Positions 1-6,295 are shown, counted from the stretch's first letter. The stretch: DNA of 64,000 bases from UBA1081 sp045658165 (GCA_045658165.1 JAZOUN010000115.1:1-64000); one strand, 5' to 3'. Numbers and translations: made by a program. The notes: generated by a model not told the origin, from the letters alone.

Positions 1-287
1 TGCTTTGCGATTTTGATAGTATCTGCAACAGTTTTTATGTAAGCATCTGCAACATACGGATTAAAATCGCATACATTCAGATTTTCGTCAAGGTGAATAG
101 TGTAGTAAATACCGTATTTCTCAGCAATGCTTTTGAAATAATCTACATCAATTTTGTGGAGCTGATATTGTGGCAGATTCATATTAAGTTCAATAAAATC
201 AAGACCTAATTCTGCACACAGCTTCGCACACTCATCAAGAGTGCTTGTTTCAATCAGTGTGGGCATGCCGAAGTTATGTAATTTCAT
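1..287 (-). CDS. Sugar phosphate isomerase/epimerase-like TIM-barrel protein, C-terminus cut by window edge
   Basis: The frame is open from an ATG at 287 down to base 1 (95 codons, no stop), so only the N-terminal third is present. It opens MKLHNFGMPTLIETSTLDEC and continues with LGLDFIELNMNLPQY and YGIYYTIHLDENLNV. That is the strand-helix pattern of the AP-endonuclease-2/xylose-isomerase-like TIM barrel family, where the first strand carries a ligand Glu and the second a His. A GAGGT Shine-Dalgarno lies 6 bases upstream. It begins 25 bases after the HEPN-motif gene and reads the same way, so it is probably the fifth gene of that operon. The substrate cannot be told from this part. Confidence 0.75.
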   Translation of the reverse strand, partial: MKLHNFGMPTLIETSTLDECAKLCAELGLDFIELNMNLPQYQLHKIDVDYFKSIAEKYGIYYTIHLDENLNVCDFNPYVADAYIKTVADTIKIAK

Positions 288-312
288 AATTTACCTCTGT
301 ATCATTATAGAA

Positions 313-1362
313 TTAATAAACCAAGTTAATTATGTGCTGAATTTGTTTGCCAGCATTATCAAGTTCAGTGATAATGTTGTTTTTTACAGTAGTATAATCT
401 TCAAAAAAATACTTTTGTGTTAAACCAAACATAATATCACTGTCAATCATTTCATTTTCTTTTAATGCTACACCTAATTTATAATGTGCCATTGCATTTC
501 TGAATTTATCCAAAAAATATTTATTGTTTATAATTATATCAATGTTTAAGTGTTTTTTCATATCCGGTAAGAATTTAAGCAAATAGTAATATAAAATATA
601 AGCAAATCTTAATTTTGTAGAAGTTTCATCAACTATAAATTTATCAATAGCATATACTATAAAATTTATTTGACACAATATTGAAAATAACAAAAATTTA
701 TAATTATATTTATTTCCGAATGGCGATTTCACAATGCCACCATAATCTTTTGAAGAAAATATGGCTTCTGCATTTATATTGTATGGTTCAAAAGCATCAA
801 AACAAGCAATGTATTCGCCACCAATAACAGCCATTTTTTTAATGTTTTCTCCGAGTTTTTCTCCAAATGAAAAATAAGGTGTGACAATTTGGTCTAAAAT
901 TGTATTGTCGCAGGGTATTGAGTTGCAATAAAACACCCCATAAATGTCGTATAATTGAAAATGTTTTGCGATTGGTTTACAAATAGATGAAAAATGTTCA
1001 TCGCTATGAGCATAATTTTCTTTTATGATTTTGTTTAGTTCCAAAAAACCTTTTTCAAAAAGCTTAATTGAATTTCGCATTTCAGTATAATATATTTGCT
1101 CATCAGTTTCAAATGTCGGTAAGTGTAATTTATGTTTTGATGAATTGTTGTAGGCATTAATCCAATCTTCAATACCATCAATAATTAACCCCATATATGG
1201 CATTAATGCAATATAACAATTTGCTTTTATTTGTTCCTTGTTTACAATAAGAGTAGTAAATAATCTTAAATCATTTATCATTAATTTAACAGAAGCTTGC
1301 TGAACTTTATTTAAAGGAGCATCTTTTATGGAATATTTTTCTGTTCCGTGAATTACAGACAT
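313..1362 (-). CDS. Unrecognised 349-aa protein with a HEPN-type RNase motif
   Basis: I do not recognise the family as a whole. Near residue 288 it has FRNAMAH, which fits the R-(polar)-X3-H catalytic signature of HEPN-fold ribonucleases (Arg288, Asn289, His293), in the C-terminal helical part where HEPN motifs usually lie. The rest is helix-rich and full of Lys, Asn, Ile and Tyr, without signal peptide or clear membrane span. HEPN proteins often act as toxins, abortive-infection effectors or RNA-processing enzymes. No antitoxin-like partner (MNT nucleotidyltransferase, small DNA binder) is adjacent. It follows the second GNAT gene by 10 bases in the leader-controlled operon. Function is inferred from one motif only. 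Confidence 0.6.
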   Translation of the reverse strand: MSVIHGTEKYSIKDAPLNKVQQASVKLMINDLRLFTTLIVNKEQIKANCYIALMPYMGLIIDGIEDWINAYNNSSKHKLHLPTFETDEQIYYTEMRNSIKLFEKGFLELNKIIKENYAHSDEHFSSICKPIAKHFQLYDIYGVFYCNSIPCDNTILDQIVTPYFSFGEKLGENIKKMAVIGGEYIACFDAFEPYNINAEAIFSSKDYGGIVKSPFGNKYNYKFLLFSILCQINFIVYAIDKFIVDETSTKLRFAYILYYYLLKFLPDMKKHLNIDIIINNKYFLDKFRNAMAHYKLGVALKENEMIDSDIMFGLTQKYFFEDYTTVKNNIITELDNAGKQIQHIINLVY

Positions 1363-1372
1363 TTATAAATCC

Positions 1373-2002
1373 TCATTTCTTATGCAGAACATGCCATATA
1401 TCATTGCCGACAAATCCACATTTTCTGTATAACGCTTCGGGATTAGTCGCATTATCGACCTTGCCCGAAACAGTTGCAAAATCCGCAACACCTTTTATTC
1501 TGAGCAGTAGTTCTGTTACTATTAACTGACCGATTTTCTTGCCTCTATATTGTGGCAATACCTGTATCCATTCCAAGATAAGTTCTTTTGCTTCTGTATC
1601 AAAATCAGCTATTCCGCAACCTACATATTTATCCGTTACTTTTTCCTTGACCATTATCCACAAAGCAGCATTGTAAACAGGTGTTTTGGTATAACTTTTG
1701 ATAAGTTCTTTGTTTACAGATATATCCGTATATGAATCGTTTATTATCTGCACGATTGCTTTAATGTCCTTTCGTGTCACTGTGATAATCTCAAAATCAT
1801 TAGCTATGATTTTCGGTATTTCTTTGAGATTGTGATACAACCGAAAATATTTTTCATCAGTATAATCTGATAAGATTTCCGCACGAAAATCCCTATTATG
1901 CAGAATCTTCATTTCAGGCGGTATTGTAATATTCTTTGCTTTCCAATATGGGATAGATAGAGTTCCGCAAGGGTTATTCAAATATTCGGTAAGTGTAATC
2001 AT
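1373..2002 (-). CDS. GNAT-family N-acetyltransferase (second of the operon)
   Basis: A 209-residue protein with a C-terminal GNAT fold. The acetyl-CoA pyrophosphate loop is seen in VLPQYRGKKIGQLIV (Q/R-x-x-G-x-G/A pattern, with K-I in the loop), followed by a motif-B helix ending NPEALYRKCGFVGND. The N-terminal 75 residues are an extra region without a recognised domain. The ATG overlaps the stop of the HIT gene by 4 bases (ATGA type), so translation is probably coupled. The acceptor substrate is unknown. Small-molecule or antibiotic acetylation is possible given the upstream leader peptide, but that is inference. Confidence 0.85.
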   Translation of the reverse strand: MITLTEYLNNPCGTLSIPYWKAKNITIPPEMKILHNRDFRAEILSDYTDEKYFRLYHNLKEIPKIIANDFEIITVTRKDIKAIVQIINDSYTDISVNKELIKSYTKTPVYNAALWIMVKEKVTDKYVGCGIADFDTEAKELILEWIQVLPQYRGKKIGQLIVTELLLRIKGVADFATVSGKVDNATNPEALYRKCGFVGNDIWHVLHKK

Positions 2003-2472
2003 TTTTGCTCCTGATTGAAGAATTGCTTCATATTTTTAAATAATATTTCTCTATCGCCATCTGATAATATTGTTTCTTTTTTATTATCATAGTGATGACC
2101 AAACTCTTCGTCAATATAACTATTACCATTTATAATTATAGGTTTTTCGTGCCGAGGTCTTACATGCAGATGTAAGTGTGGATAGGGGTTAGTTGATTTG
2201 AAAAAATCATTCATCAAACAACTCCAATTGCACAAATCAGCTTCTAATACATTTTTAAAACAAGTTTCAATTTTTGCAATGATTTCTTTTAGTTCAATCC
2301 ATTCCGACAAGTCGATAGCAGACAGATTTGCACAATGCCGTTTAAGAACTACAACACATCTTCCCAAATAATCTTGTTTATCAGCCAAAAACACATACCA
2401 ATACACACTTTCATATAAGATGCTTTGTTTTTCTGCATCAGTAAAATTGCACCAACAACACTCTTTTGCCAT
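1999..2472 (-). CDS. HIT (histidine triad) family protein
   Basis: 157 residues with the histidine-triad active site HLHLHVRPRH, close to the H-phi-H-phi-H-phi-phi consensus, near residue 120. HIT proteins are nucleotide hydrolases or transferases (HINT, Fhit, GalT, Ap4A phosphorylase groups) in which the middle His is the nucleophile. The N-terminus (ECCWCNF) is Cys-rich, as in several HIT proteins with a structural metal. The gene sits between two GNAT genes, 12 bases after the first and overlapping the second by 4. A shared nucleotide- or CoA-linked modification pathway is possible but unproven. Confidence 0.85.
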   Translation of the reverse strand: MAKECCWCNFTDAEKQSILYESVYWYVFLADKQDYLGRCVVVLKRHCANLSAIDLSEWIELKEIIAKIETCFKNVLEADLCNWSCLMNDFFKSTNPYPHLHLHVRPRHEKPIIINGNSYIDEEFGHHYDNKKETILSDGDREILFKNMKQFFNQEQK

Positions 2473-2484
2473 TTTTACACCTCT

Positions 2485-3015
2485 TTATAGTGATACTCTG
2501 TATCTTTGTGACCATTTTTCGTCTTCATAGAACTCATCCATTAAAATTCCGCCGTTTTTGAGAATAGTTTTAATAGCTGATTTGTTGGACTTATACGGGA
2601 CAATATCAACACTTGTCATACCTATGTTCCTGCAAATTTCCAAAGCCAATTCAAGCATTTTTGTTCCAAGCCCTTTACCTCTGTGCCAAGGCACTATTCC
2701 TGCATGTAGATGACCTCTGTGTGTATTCTTCTGATTTATTTCAATTGCACCTAATATTTCACCTGTATCATCAACAAAAAAGTATAATGTACAAGGAACA
2801 CCTGTTGATAACATTGAACCTGTGATTCTGTCATCCTCACACCATTCAAGCCACTTTGAATAGGATACATTTGCACCTAAACTTTTACTGTATCGTCTTA
2901 ACAATTCGGGTTGGATGTTTTCCTCTATCGATTCCCATTTGTCCATCATCTCTATGTATTGAAGCTCATGAATTTTATCTGGTATCACAAGTTTATAGTT
3001 TTTTGTATCTATCAT
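2485..3015 (-). CDS. GNAT-family N-acetyltransferase (first gene after the attenuator)
   Basis: 176 residues of GNAT type. The central strand and acetyl-CoA loop read HAGIVPWHRGKGLGTKMLEL (R-G-K-G-L-G matching Q/R-x-x-G-x-G/A), followed by a motif-B segment with VPYKSNKSAIKTILKNGG. The ATG is preceded by a strong CAGGAGG 8 bases upstream. The promoter, leader ORF and terminator at 3041-3213 lie directly in front, so this gene and the four behind it are probably switched at transcript level. Relatives of this size acetylate amino groups of small molecules or protein N-termini; the substrate here is unknown. Confidence 0.88.
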   Translation of the reverse strand: MIDTKNYKLVIPDKIHELQYIEMMDKWESIEENIQPELLRRYSKSLGANVSYSKWLEWCEDDRITGSMLSTGVPCTLYFFVDDTGEILGAIEINQKNTHRGHLHAGIVPWHRGKGLGTKMLELALEICRNIGMTSVDIVPYKSNKSAIKTILKNGGILMDEFYEDEKWSQRYRVSL

Positions 3016-3040
3016 AATTATCCTCCTGAAAAATAAATAT

Positions 3041-3067
3041 AGGCACCTCCGAAAATCGAAGATGCCT
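3041..3067 (-). terminator. Attenuator terminator in front of the GNAT-HIT operon
   Basis: On the minus strand AGGCATCTTCG and CGGAGGTGCCT form an 11-bp stem with two G-U pairs and a five-base loop, followed by a T-rich run, ending only 15 bases before the Shine-Dalgarno of the GNAT gene. The 5' arm (3050-3066) can instead pair with 3116-3130 inside the leader ORF (15 pairs with two single-base bulges). This is a terminator/antiterminator pair. Confidence 0.8.
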
Positions 3068-3094
3068 TGTTAATTCAGAAAGATATGTATTACA

Positions 3095-3151
3095 TCAATC
3101 ACAAACGGACAAAACGGCACTTCGATTTCGTAAAATAATAGTCATTGTCAT
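3095..3151 (-). CDS. 18-residue leader peptide, MTMTIILRNRSAVLSVCD
   Basis: A short ORF too small for normal gene calling: ATG at 3151, TGA at 3097-3095, with an AGGTGG ribosome site 6 bases upstream and a promoter about 27 bases before the start codon. The peptide contains Arg-Asn-Arg. This matches the +X+ pattern (Arg/Lys-X-Arg/Lys) known to arrest ribosomes in the presence of macrolides in leaders such as ErmDL and the mef leader. Codons 8-12 overlap the antiterminator arm, and GGACAAAA just before the start can pair with TTTTGTCC at 3107-3114. I infer a ribosome-dependent attenuator; which drug or starvation signal it senses, and in which direction, cannot be read from sequence alone. Confidence 0.7.
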   Translation of the reverse strand: MTMTIILRNRSAVLSVCD

Positions 3152-3184
3152 TTTGTCCACCTACCTTTAAGTAATGTTGATATG

Positions 3185-3213
3185 AGTATAACACTCTATG
3201 AAAAAAATGTCAA
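3185..3213 (-). promoter_or_regulatory. Consensus sigma-A promoter of the leader/GNAT operon
   Basis: On the minus strand TTGACA (3208-3213) and TATACT (3185-3190) are separated by exactly 17 bases. Transcription would start near 3178, leaving a leader of about 160 nt that holds the leader ORF and attenuator. Confidence 0.9.
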
Positions 3214-3293
3214 TCAAATCTTAATATTTAATAATTATCTTAAGTAATCACATCAAATTAATAAATTATTCTTATATGTGTACCACCTTTATA

Positions 3294-3332
3294 TCATAAT
3301 TAAAACATCAAAAGTGAAGCTTGGAGTAATTC
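3294..3332 (+). repeat. Bipartite box, copy 1 (upstream of the 81-aa gene)
   Basis: TCATAATT at 3294 is followed, with GG 29 bases from its start, by CTTGGAGTAATTC. The same arrangement recurs at 4919, 5229 and 5368, and at 5104 with two extra bases. It lies 40 bases before a gene whose protein starts MDKT, as does copy 5. Its role is unknown; see findings. Confidence 0.55.
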
Positions 3333-3348
3333 AACTTCGCTTTTATTT
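3311..3348 (+). terminator. Terminator-like hairpin in the 5' leader of the 81-aa gene
   Basis: AAAGTGAAG (3311-3319) pairs with CTTCGCTTT (3335-3343; 9 bp, one G-U), followed by a T-rich run. It is only about 25 bases before the start codon of the next gene, so it may be a leader attenuator rather than the end of a transcript. Confidence 0.5.
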
Positions 3349-3371
3349 ATTTATAAAGGAGAAAAAATTAC

Positions 3372-3617
3372 ATGGACAAAACAATAAGACGCATTAAACT
3401 TTCTACCACCAAGGATGAACATGGCTCATTCTACTCAATTATTTTCGAAAACAAGTTTGCTTTTGTGCGGTTCTATGATGGACGAACCGGAGCTCAGAGG
3501 TATACACACCAGAGTTATCCGATGGGTTTTGAAAACCTCGCAGAGATTTTCGCTGAGATTGATGCCTTTGAAGCATTAGACAGCTATTTTCAGGAGGAAG
3601 ATGAAGATGAGGAATAA
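3372..3617 (+). CDS. Small unrecognised protein, 81 aa, acidic tail
   Basis: MDKTIRRIKLSTTKDEHGSF opens the protein and the C-terminus is strongly acidic (QEEDEDEE). No signal peptide, membrane span or known motif is visible. The start is set by AAAGGAG 10 bases upstream. It overlaps the next gene by 11 bases and probably forms a three-gene unit ending at the terminator near 4200. The first residues resemble those of the 135-aa protein at 5431 (MDKTVKEIK), and both genes follow the bipartite box. This suggests a local family, but overall similarity is weak by eye. Confidence 0.65.
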   Translation: MDKTIRRIKLSTTKDEHGSFYSIIFENKFAFVRFYDGRTGAQRYTHQSYPMGFENLAEIFAEIDAFEALDSYFQEEDEDEE

Positions 3618-3897
3618 TTTTATCGAAGAGCTTTTTCACGGCAACATAGCTCCGCAAAGCCAAAGTATCAGCAAAGATAAGGATTTCAAAACCGCATGGG
3701 ACAAACTGTCAAAAAATGAAGAAATACTTTCAAAGATACTGACAGGCGAAGAGCACAGGCTTTTTCGTGAATATGCAGATGCATTCGGACGAGCATTTAC
3801 GCTCAATGACAAAGAGGCATTTATTCGAGGTTTCAAAATAGGAGCACGAATAATGTTTGATATATTCGACAACCCGGATGAGCTGATGTTTATTTAA
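3607..3897 (+). CDS. Small unrecognised helical protein, 96 aa
   Basis: The predicted protein is mostly helix, with no membrane span: it includes FIEELFHGNIAPQSQSIS, then AWDKLSKNEEILSKIL, then GFKIGARIMFDIF. The layout resembles short proteins of about 90 residues carried by clostridial mobile elements (the DUF6809 kind), which is only a hint. AGGAGG at 3592 lies 9 bases from the ATG at 3607. The ATG at 3601 is possible but too close to that site. Same strand as, and overlapping, the 81-aa gene. Confidence 0.65.
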   Translation: MRNNFIEELFHGNIAPQSQSISKDKDFKTAWDKLSKNEEILSKILTGEEHRLFREYADAFGRAFTLNDKEAFIRGFKIGARIMFDIFDNPDELMFI

Positions 3898-3912
3898 AGG
3901 AGGATAAAACAA

Positions 3913-4173
3913 ATGAAGCAGAAACTTATTGATACCAATGTCATTCATACTACAGTTGGTATTTTCCGCAGGGAAATCATTGTTTACGAGTTTAACGGTA
4001 AAGGCTTTGATGTATCAACAGCAATATTCTTCAATGACAAAGAATACAATGATGCTACTGAGCTCTCATGTATACTCGGACCAGAAAAATACAAAAAGTT
4101 AAAAAGTGAAGTCGAAATGTATTCAACAGTGCTTGACAGTTTCATGTCAACATTTTTGAAGAACAACAATTAA
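3913..4173 (+). CDS. Small unrecognised protein, 86 aa
   Basis: An 86-residue protein starting MKQKLIDTNVIHTTVGIFRR with no family I recognise. It follows the 96-aa gene by 15 bases and has its own GGAGG ribosome site 9 bases before the ATG. It is the last gene of the small operon, with a terminator just after it. No signal peptide or transmembrane helix is seen. Codon use resembles the neighbours. Confidence 0.65.
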   Translation: MKQKLIDTNVIHTTVGIFRREIIVYEFNGKGFDVSTAIFFNDKEYNDATELSCILGPEKYKKLKSEVEMYSTVLDSFMSTFLKNNN

Positions 4174-4177
4174 CAGA

Positions 4178-4208
4178 AAAGACGGCATCAATTACGATGT
4201 CGGCTTTT
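4178..4208 (+). terminator. Terminator of the 81/96/86-aa gene unit
   Basis: GACGGCATC (4181-4189) pairs with GATGTCGGC (4196-4204) with one mismatch, extended by A/T pairs and followed by TTTTGCTTT. It lies 8 bases after the stop codon. Confidence 0.75.
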
Positions 4209-4289
4209 GCTTTACTCATATATCTTTATATATTATTATAACTGTATTGTTAAGCTTTATACATTACACAATATATAAAAAATTTTTTA

Positions 4290-4886
4290 ACACCATGTTC
4301 TTCACCGGCGAAGAACCAAGCCATCAAATTGAAGCAAGTTCAATTTGATATTAACTTTAAGTTTATTATGTTAACTGTAAGTTTTTGATTGAAAAATCAT
4401 ATATGCTGAAGCTGAGGGAGGGAAGTTTGAGCACTTAGGGTAGAAAATCCCCTTGCAACAGGAGATTTTCACCATCCATATGCCGTCGCCTCGGTCGGTC
4501 GTCGTCGCAAGTTGTAGTCCTGAAATCGAGTTTTTTCATACCTCGAATGTTAAGCTTTTCAATATAGTAATATTGAAAGAAGTTTCACCCAGCCCTGACT
4601 TATGGCTTAACATATCCTATTTCTGGGGTTCCGCCCGCACAGTTCCATTTTTTTACATGGTCGGAAACAGACAATCAATCCAATGCGACAATTTCGGTTG
4701 ACTACAACTTATGGAACCTACTTTCGCCGGGTCATTTATTTACAAACAGGGGTGACCAACCGCAGAATATTTTTCGTGTATAACTGCATTTTCACGTCCT
4801 TTGCATTTCTGCAAAGATTTCCTTATTAAGTTGACAATGCAATTATGAAAGGTGGACTCAGAAAAAGTTTTCTATAATAATTTTTT
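4290..4886 (+). ncRNA. Probable long structured non-coding RNA (unassigned)
   Basis: About 600 bases without a convincing ORF contain many perfect stems: GTTCTTC/GAAGAAC (4296-4315), an 11-bp stem (4322-4332 with 4338-4348), GAAAATC/GATTTTC extended by GGT/ACC (4438-4472), a 9-bp stem with a four-base loop (4556-4577) nested inside GTTAAGC/GCTTAAC (4548-4610), and CTTTGCA/TGCAAAG (4798-4815). A short stem with a T run near 4859-4887 could end the transcript. GC is locally higher than the flanks. Size and neighbourhood of small phage-like genes recall large RNAs such as ROOL, but I cannot match a consensus, so the class is open. Strand is inferred from the neighbours. Confidence 0.5.
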
Positions 4887-4918
4887 TGAAAAAATTTTTA
4901 GTTTTTTTTGACTGACTG

Positions 4919-4957
4919 TCATAATTAAATCGTGATAAAGAAAATATGGAGTTTTTT
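4919..4957 (+). repeat. Bipartite box, copy 2
   Basis: TCATAATT at 4919 with GG exactly 29 bases from its start, in ATATGGAGTTTTTTA. About 40 bases later comes the terminator at 4996. No ORF with a ribosome site lies between. Confidence 0.5.
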
Positions 4958-4995
4958 ATCACTCGTCCTTATTATAGTTGGTGTTTTTTTCAAAG

Positions 4996-5027
4996 AAGCC
5001 GTTCTCTGCGTGGGAACGGCTTTTTTG
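4996..5027 (+). terminator. Stacked terminator 1
   Basis: AAGCCGTTCTC (4996-5006) pairs with GGGAACGGCTT (5012-5022), followed by a T run. It is the first of three consecutive terminators, each about 75-85 bases after a bipartite box. Confidence 0.8.
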
Positions 5028-5103
5028 TTGCTTGTTTTTTCAGTTACATGCAGATTTCTCATATAAAAAAACTGAAATTTTCTTTTATTGTGTTATTCAA
5101 AAA

Positions 5104-5143
5104 TCATAATTGTTTTAGCGTTTCTCGATATTTTGGAATTTTT
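5104..5143 (+). repeat. Bipartite box, copy 3
   Basis: TCATAATT at 5104, then TTTTGGAATTTTT with GG 31 bases from the start of the box, two more than in the other four copies. It precedes stacked terminator 2. A nine-codon ATG frame (MFVMRNSPF) sits between but has no ribosome site. Confidence 0.5.
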
Positions 5144-5173
5144 AAACTCTCCGTTTCTATGTTTGTTATGCGA

Positions 5174-5206
5174 AACAGTCCTTTCTGAAAAGAGAGGGCT
5201 GTTTTT
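5174..5206 (+). terminator. Stacked terminator 2
   Basis: A 12-bp stem (with G-U pairs) formed by AACAGTCCTTTC and the following GAGAGGGCTGTT, then TTTCTTTT. The stem sequence is nearly repeated in terminator 3, so the two units look like a duplication. Confidence 0.8.
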
Positions 5207-5228
5207 CTTTTATCTTGTTATGTATCAA

Positions 5229-5266
5229 TCATAATTATTTCATAGCATCGATATATTGGAATTCTC
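5229..5266 (+). repeat. Bipartite box, copy 4
   Basis: TCATAATTATTTCA at 5229 with GG 29 bases from its start, in ATATTGGAATTCTC. Behind it come an extra 8-bp hairpin (TGTATCCG 5272-5279 with CGGATACA 5294-5301) and stacked terminator 3. Confidence 0.5.
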
Positions 5267-5313
5267 CTGTTTGTATCCGTTTTGTTTTGTTTTCGGATAC
5301 ATCACACCGCAGA

Positions 5314-5345
5314 AACAGTCCTTTTATTGAAAAGGGCTGTTTTTG
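5314..5345 (+). terminator. Stacked terminator 3
   Basis: AACAGTCCTTTT (5314-5325) pairs with AAAAGGGCTGTT (5330-5341), a 12-bp stem with a four-base loop and a T tail. It is almost the same stem as terminator 2. Confidence 0.8.
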
Positions 5346-5367
5346 CTTTTATGCTGAAATTCAGACT

Positions 5368-5406
5368 TCATAATTATTTCAGAAAATTGACAATATGGTA
5401 ATTTTC
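5368..5406 (+). repeat. Bipartite box, copy 5 (upstream of the 135-aa gene)
   Basis: TCATAATTATTTCA at 5368 with GG 29 bases from its start, in ATATGGTAATTTTC. It ends about 25 bases before the gene starting at 5431, the same relation that copy 1 has to the 81-aa gene. Confidence 0.55.
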
Positions 5407-5430
5407 AAAATCAATAAAAGGAGTTTTATA

Positions 5431-5838
5431 ATGGACAAAACTGTAAAAGAAATCAAAACAACAATCCCGACTGCATTCGGAAGCATCACTCGAAAGACGA
5501 CTTATTATTCATTCCCCGTTAAGATTGAAGGCGGAGTGTATATCAATGACAGAAGTATGGCTGAAAATAGCTATGTCCTTGATGAAATCACAGACTTGTT
5601 GATAAATGGTCAGACATCTTCTGAAATTGAAATCGACGATAAGAAAGTGCTCTATGATATTCTTCTTAAGTTTTTTGATGCAGACGGCAGACAGATTCTT
5701 CCAAAAAGAATGGAAGCTCAGTATCTTCGTGAAATTATTCGTTCTGCAATACTTGAAATTGATGTGGATGAATGTCTGGTAGGCAGAAAGGAGACTAAAA
5801 TTATCATGAACCAACAAAAAATTATTAAAAACGAATAA
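5431..5838 (+). CDS. Unrecognised protein, 135 aa
   Basis: The protein starts MDKTVKEIKTTIPTAFGSIT and I do not recognise it. The N-terminal half looks like beta strands (TTYYSFPVKIEGGVYI), the middle is an acidic helix-turn region with two DADG/DVDE segments, and the end is basic. Start choice: AAAAGGAG lies 8 bases before the ATG at 5431; an earlier in-frame ATG at 5395 has no ribosome site and falls in box copy 5. It stands alone between that box and a strong terminator. The N-terminus resembles that of the 81-aa protein at 3372. Confidence 0.65.
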   Translation: MDKTVKEIKTTIPTAFGSITRKTTYYSFPVKIEGGVYINDRSMAENSYVLDEITDLLINGQTSSEIEIDDKKVLYDILLKFFDADGRQILPKRMEAQYLREIIRSAILEIDVDECLVGRKETKIIMNQQKIIKNE

Positions 5839-5839
5839 A

Positions 5840-5880
5840 CATAAAGCACCTATCCGAATTGGAGAGGTGCTTTATGTTTT
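5840..5880 (+). terminator. Strong terminator after the 135-aa gene
   Basis: CATAAAGCACCT (5840-5851) pairs with AGGTGCTTTATG (5865-5876), followed by a T run; it begins 1 base after the stop codon. The 210 bases that follow are very AT-rich and hold only a repeated GTTAACC motif; I see no gene there. Confidence 0.85.
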
Positions 5881-6087
5881 TCATCCATTATTTATAAAAA
5901 ATTCAAAAAAATTTATAATGCAATAAAAAAAATCAACCATATAATGCTTTTTTTTGCAATAAATGGTTAAAAAAATAATAAAAATTTATACTTGAGTTAA
6001 CCATAAAGTTAACCACCAAAGAAAAAACCTATAGTGTTTGTGGAACCTGACGGACTAAACGGACATATATGTTTGTGTAAATATAAC

Positions 6088-6117
6088 AAAAAAGCTTGCC
6101 AAATAGCAAGCTTTTTT
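6088..6117 (-). terminator. Terminator of tRNA-Pro
   Basis: AAAAAGCTTGC and GCAAGCTTTTT form a symmetrical stem with T runs on both strands. It lies just downstream of the leftward tRNA gene. Confidence 0.8.
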
Positions 6118-6125
6118 GTTGTAAA

Positions 6126-6201
6126 TGGTCCGAGTGGCGAGACTTGAACTCACGGCCTCTTGACCCCCAGTCAAGCGCGCTCCCAACTGCGCCACACCCG
6201 G
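6126..6201 (-). tRNA. tRNA-Pro (anticodon GGG)
   Basis: The minus strand folds as a complete cloverleaf. Acceptor CCGGGTG pairs with CACTCGG. The anticodon stem CTTGA/TCAAG holds a CTGGGGG loop, with anticodon GGG after the invariant T. The T arm is GTGAG-TTCAAGT-CTCGC, and the CCA end is encoded. It reads proline CCC/CCU codons. It is a single gene, not part of an array. Confidence 0.95.
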
Positions 6202-6295
6202 ATGTTCGGAACGTTCAATATAATAACACATAATTTCACATTTTGCAAGTCTTTTTTTACATTTTTTTAATTTTTTTTATTTTTTATTTTTTTTG

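Noticed and set aside
3041..3213. T-box or other metabolite riboswitch upstream of the GNAT operon
   Set aside because: No T-box sequence or specifier stem is visible; a translated leader with an overlapping antiterminator explains the region better.
4453..4701. An 82-codon frame inside the structured region
   Set aside because: It would start with TTG without a ribosome site, its predicted protein shows no compact pattern, and the DNA is better explained by RNA stems.
4290..4886. Calling this segment a ROOL RNA or an intron
   Set aside because: I could not see a group II domain V, group I core or any remembered ROOL consensus block, so only an unassigned structured RNA is claimed.
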